Source: Casuarina equisetifolia (taxonomy: Eukaryota; Streptophyta; Magnoliopsida; Fagales; Casuarinaceae). Taken from it: a stretch of DNA of 64,000 nucleotides. Each line of letters starts with the position of its first letter. Position 1 is the stretch's first letter. Location: positions 8,625,501 to 8,689,500 of the forward strand of contig CM052361.1 in the NCBI GenBank assembly GCA_028551475.1. The letters run 5' to 3'. This document shows, one piece after another, positions 61,530-64,000 of this stretch. The notes beneath the pieces are model-generated. The model was not told the origin of the DNA, made no database searches, and was given only the letters and a program-made list of their open reading frames with translations. Both the position numbers and the translations under genes were made by a program.

Positions 61530-63094
61530 ATGTTGTATCGTTTTGTAACATCTGTTTCTGATTTGAGCAACGTGAGCGCACGAGACTTCCATTGAAGTCT
61601 GGGATGCAATGTGTTCTGGTGCATTTGGGTCGTCTCATGCTACGCATTACGCCGCGCTAATTCCTGCTTGCTGTCAAAGTACCTTGAAATACTGGTAGGG
61701 TGATTTCTACCGATGGTCCATGCGATAACATTCATTAGCCCCCGGCCTTGAGAGGGTCCTGGCTGTTGGGAAGAAAATGCCGCACTTTATTGGGGGCTTT
61801 GGCAAATAATCTGTTACATAGGTAAATGGGTGTAAATATCTTATTCTCCTATATGTATGTATTTTCCCATTTTGGTGTGTTCAGTTGTTTCTGCTCTTGT
61901 TCATTTGTAAATGCATCAAACTTTTTCCCCAGGGAAAAAAAAAAAGAAAAAGGAAAAAAGGAAAGCAAAACCAATGCAGCACACTTGTGGTATCACAATT
62001 CAATTGTTGCAGATTCTGTGGGTGGTTTGGTTCCTGTAATGCGGAGCCTTCAGCTCACAGACGTTCGTCAACTTGTATGATGTCACTTAGTCTCTTTTAC
62101 TGACGATCATCTACCTTGTAATTAATGTATTTGGTTGTTTGAGTCCGTGCCGTAATGTCTTTTTCGGTTTGGGTGAGTCCATACAACAAAAGTCATCAGC
62201 GTTGTCTTCGACTTGAGTCACCGCAGGCTGAGATGCCCAGCTCTGGTGTTTTCCTGATTTGACTTCGACTCTGGGCCAATTTTAAGTGAAACGAGCCTCT
62301 GGAACTTGCGCTCCCTTCGCCTCAGGATTTGCTTTTGAGACCCCTGAAGAAAAAAGCCACTCACACTATTCTTCCTTCCGGCGCTGTTCATTGATATTTC
62401 CCAGCTTTGCTGAATATCCTGGAATTTCAGAACATGTAGGATGTCTCTTTGGGCGAGGTCTTTCCCTCTTCATTCTCAAGTTTGCTACCGTCGGTATTGA
62501 TCATGGCGTACACTACGAGATCGAGATCTACAGGTGTCCGGATTTCCTGTAACTATAAAAAGTCGCCCTTCTTCGAAACGGACAAGTCGGTAATGGGAAG
62601 AAAAACTGGTATACGCTGCTTAATATCTTCCATGTTACGGTGTTGGGAATTCAGGCAACAGCTGATGTCATTCCCTACAGATCTTGTACATTTCAGGCCC
62701 TGTTTGTAAATTTGGGTGCAATCTGTTTTGCTTGGATAGAGAAGGCTGTAGATGGATGAGATTGTAAGACATGTAGTAAAAGTGCCACATGAACGGAGTA
62801 AGAAAAATTACAATAGAGATGAACTTTCATCCTTCTATAACCAGGGCACTCTTCCTTCAGTGTCAGAGAGGGTACGGCGAAGCCCCAGAGAAAACCAAAT
62901 ACATTGCATCAACTGCAAAGAATGTTACATTGTTTTGCTGGCAATCACAGCCACAAGCTACACACCAACATGGAACATCAAAGTCCATCTCAAGCTTATG
63001 TGTACCTAGAGAATATCAAATACATTCCGGATCTGGCAATGATACTGATATATTCATATACAACATATTCACGCTAACATTATTCCTTCGTATT
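61530..63094. other. Intergenic space between convergent genes
   Basis: Contains the RAPTOR1 3' untranslated region, with an AATAAT-type polyadenylation candidate at about 61805 and TGTAAAT near 61830, and on the other strand the 3' untranslated region of the gene at the right edge. Short ORFs at 62286-63244 show no family signature. No RNA gene seen. Confidence 0.5.
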
Positions 63095-64000
63095 TCACTT
63101 CCTTCCACCAACCATACTTTGACCAGGAGTTCCCGACAAGCTCGATGTTGTGCTACTACTTGTTTTGAGTTTTCCATCCACATTGCCAAATACGTTGAGT
63201 TCTTCGAACAATTTGTACGTTGGAACAAAGGGCTTCGGTCCTGATGCTGGGGCAGAATTCTTAGGTCCCGCACTCACCCGTGGATCTCCATGCATAGCAG
63301 ACCCGTTTATTTCTCTCGATGGAAAATTGTTATACTGCTGTAAAGGTCTAGGCCCTTGAGTGGGATTGTATGATGCAGTTCGTGAAGTCAAATACATATT
63401 GGTAGGAGACGATTGATTCTGGTTGTTGGTATATACAGGGGTGGGTGCCCATGGTGGAGGAGGGTAGCCAGACGAGTATTGAGGATACTGAGGTTGAAGT
63501 AGCGGCCTGGGTTGTGGTTGTGGTTGCGGTTGAGGTTGAACTTGGGGAAAGCCTTGAGGTTGTAATTGTTGTGGTGACTGAGGCTTTGGTTGTGACTCTG
63601 GCTGAGGTGGGACTTGGTGAAAGCTTTGGGGTTGTAGTTGAGGCTGAACTTGGTGAAAGCTTTGAGGTTGTAATTGAGGTTGTGTCGGGGGTTGAGGTTG
63701 AGGTTGAACTTGCTGAAAGCTTTGGGATCGTAATTGAGGTTCCAATTGTGGCTGGTGCTGAGGTTGAACTTGCTGATAGCTATGGGGTCGTAATTGAGGT
63801 TGCAATTGTGGCTGGGGTTGATGTTGAGGTTGAACTTGTTGAAAACTTTGAGGATGTGTTTGAGGTTGCGATTGTGGTTGGGCCCATGGAACAACATAAC
63901 TACTGTAAGGTACCTGCTCTTGGCCAGGATAAGTTTGGGTACCATTGTTGTATCCTTGTGCACTTGGGGAGACTCGTATCTGATGCATATTTTGGTTGGA
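63095..64000 (-). CDS. C-terminal exon of a probable TOM1-like (TOL) protein, partial
   Basis: The frame is open from the window edge (64000) to a TGA at 63097-63095, so this is the last coding exon of a gene that continues to the right; the ATG at 63988 is probably internal. The peptide has a Gln/Pro-rich region (about 63870-63490, degenerate repeats of QPQSFQQVQPQ type), a Pro/Tyr stretch YPPPPWAP, and a conserved-looking end with KPFVPTYKLFEELNVFG, SLSGT and the terminus MVGGRK. I recall similar ends in plant TOM1-like VHS/GAT proteins, ubiquitin-binding adaptors that take the place of ESCRT-0 in endosomal sorting of plasma-membrane cargo. The VHS and GAT domains would lie outside the window. 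It converges with RAPTOR1, with 1.57 kb between stop codons. Confidence 0.65.
   Translation of the reverse strand, partial: SNQNMHQIRVSPSAQGYNNGTQTYPGQEQVPYSSYVVPWAQPQSQPQTHPQSFQQVQPQHQPQPQLQPQLRPHSYQQVQPQHQPQLEPQLRSQSFQQVQPQPQPPTQPQLQPQSFHQVQPQLQPQSFHQVPPQPESQPKPQSPQQLQPQGFPQVQPQPQPQPQPRPLLQPQYPQYSSGYPPPPWAPTPVYTNNQNQSSPTNMYLTSRTASYNPTQGPRPLQQYNNFPSREINGSAMHGDPRVSAGPKNSAPASGPKPFVPTYKLFEELNVFGNVDGKLKTSSSTTSSLSGTPGQSMVGGRK
63490..63870 (-). repeat. Coding minisatellite for Gln/Pro-rich repeats
   Basis: Degenerate repeats of about 45-70 bp built from 'ggttgaacttg.tgaaagctttg' type blocks encode variants of QPQLQPQSFHQVQPQ. Repeat number probably varies between alleles because neighbouring units are nearly identical over 15-20 bp. 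Confidence 0.8.

Noticed and set aside
62286..63244. Several plus-strand ORFs of 85-150 codons downstream of RAPTOR1
   Set aside because: They overlap each other in different frames, show no family motif, and the last overlaps the opposite-strand exon.
63388..63963. 191-codon minus-strand ORF
   Set aside because: It is a shifted-frame shadow of the Gln/Pro-rich exon; its Asn/Leu repeats come from reading the Gln/Pro codons out of frame.

Overview
This window is nuclear DNA from a flowering plant. It holds spliced genes with GT/AG introns up to 2.7 kb, a plant-type RAPTOR gene, and many Ty1/copia LTR retrotransposons. It looks like a eudicot, probably with a TE-rich (perhaps woody) genome; I cannot name the species.

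Layout. 1-6.1 kb: a copia element on the minus strand (copia-A, 626-6091, target duplication gcgat) sits between two copies of an older direct repeat. 6.9-15.3 kb: an old plus-strand copia element (copia-B) with decayed pol, carrying a retroposed U2 snRNA copy at 14271-14470. 15.75-21.25 kb: copia-C, plus strand, with clean LTRs and target duplication aaaca. It lies inside a GC-richer segment of unknown, possibly organellar, origin, and that segment seems to interrupt the 3' LTR of copia-B. 21.6-25.8 kb: mostly non-coding, with unrecognised exon-like ORFs on the minus strand and a decayed AT-rich repeat array. 25.83-26.36 kb: a compact TRIM-like element in a three-LTR, two-internal-region form, flanked by one target duplication; its LTRs carry a motif pair like a plant snRNA promoter (USE plus TATA). 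28.1-33.8 kb: copia-D, minus strand, heavily decayed. 34.2-38.1 kb: a roughly 1.9-2.0 kb sequence duplicated in tandem, with older relatives near 26.7-27.5 and 39.4-39.6 kb. 38.1-44.0 kb: AT-rich intergenic DNA with a short GC-rich island at 43.2-43.6 kb.

Genes. The main gene is RAPTOR1 (plus strand, coding 44554-61529). Reading the splice junctions gives 23 coding exons that keep phase throughout and encode 1365 residues: the caspase-like RNC domain, the helical-repeat middle and the C-terminal WD40 propeller. It is the adaptor that presents substrates to TOR kinase in TORC1. Its leader contains two upstream ORFs and a long pyrimidine-rich tract. Converging on it from the right edge is the last exon of a second gene (63095 to beyond 64000, minus strand), with a Gln/Pro-rich tail and a conserved C-terminal block that I assign tentatively to the TOM1-like (TOL) VHS/GAT family of ubiquitin-sorting adaptors.

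I see no wholly new biological system. The most unusual structures are the three-LTR TRIM with an snRNA-like promoter, the U2 retropseudogene with target duplication and poly(A), and the nested insertion stack at 7-21.6 kb.
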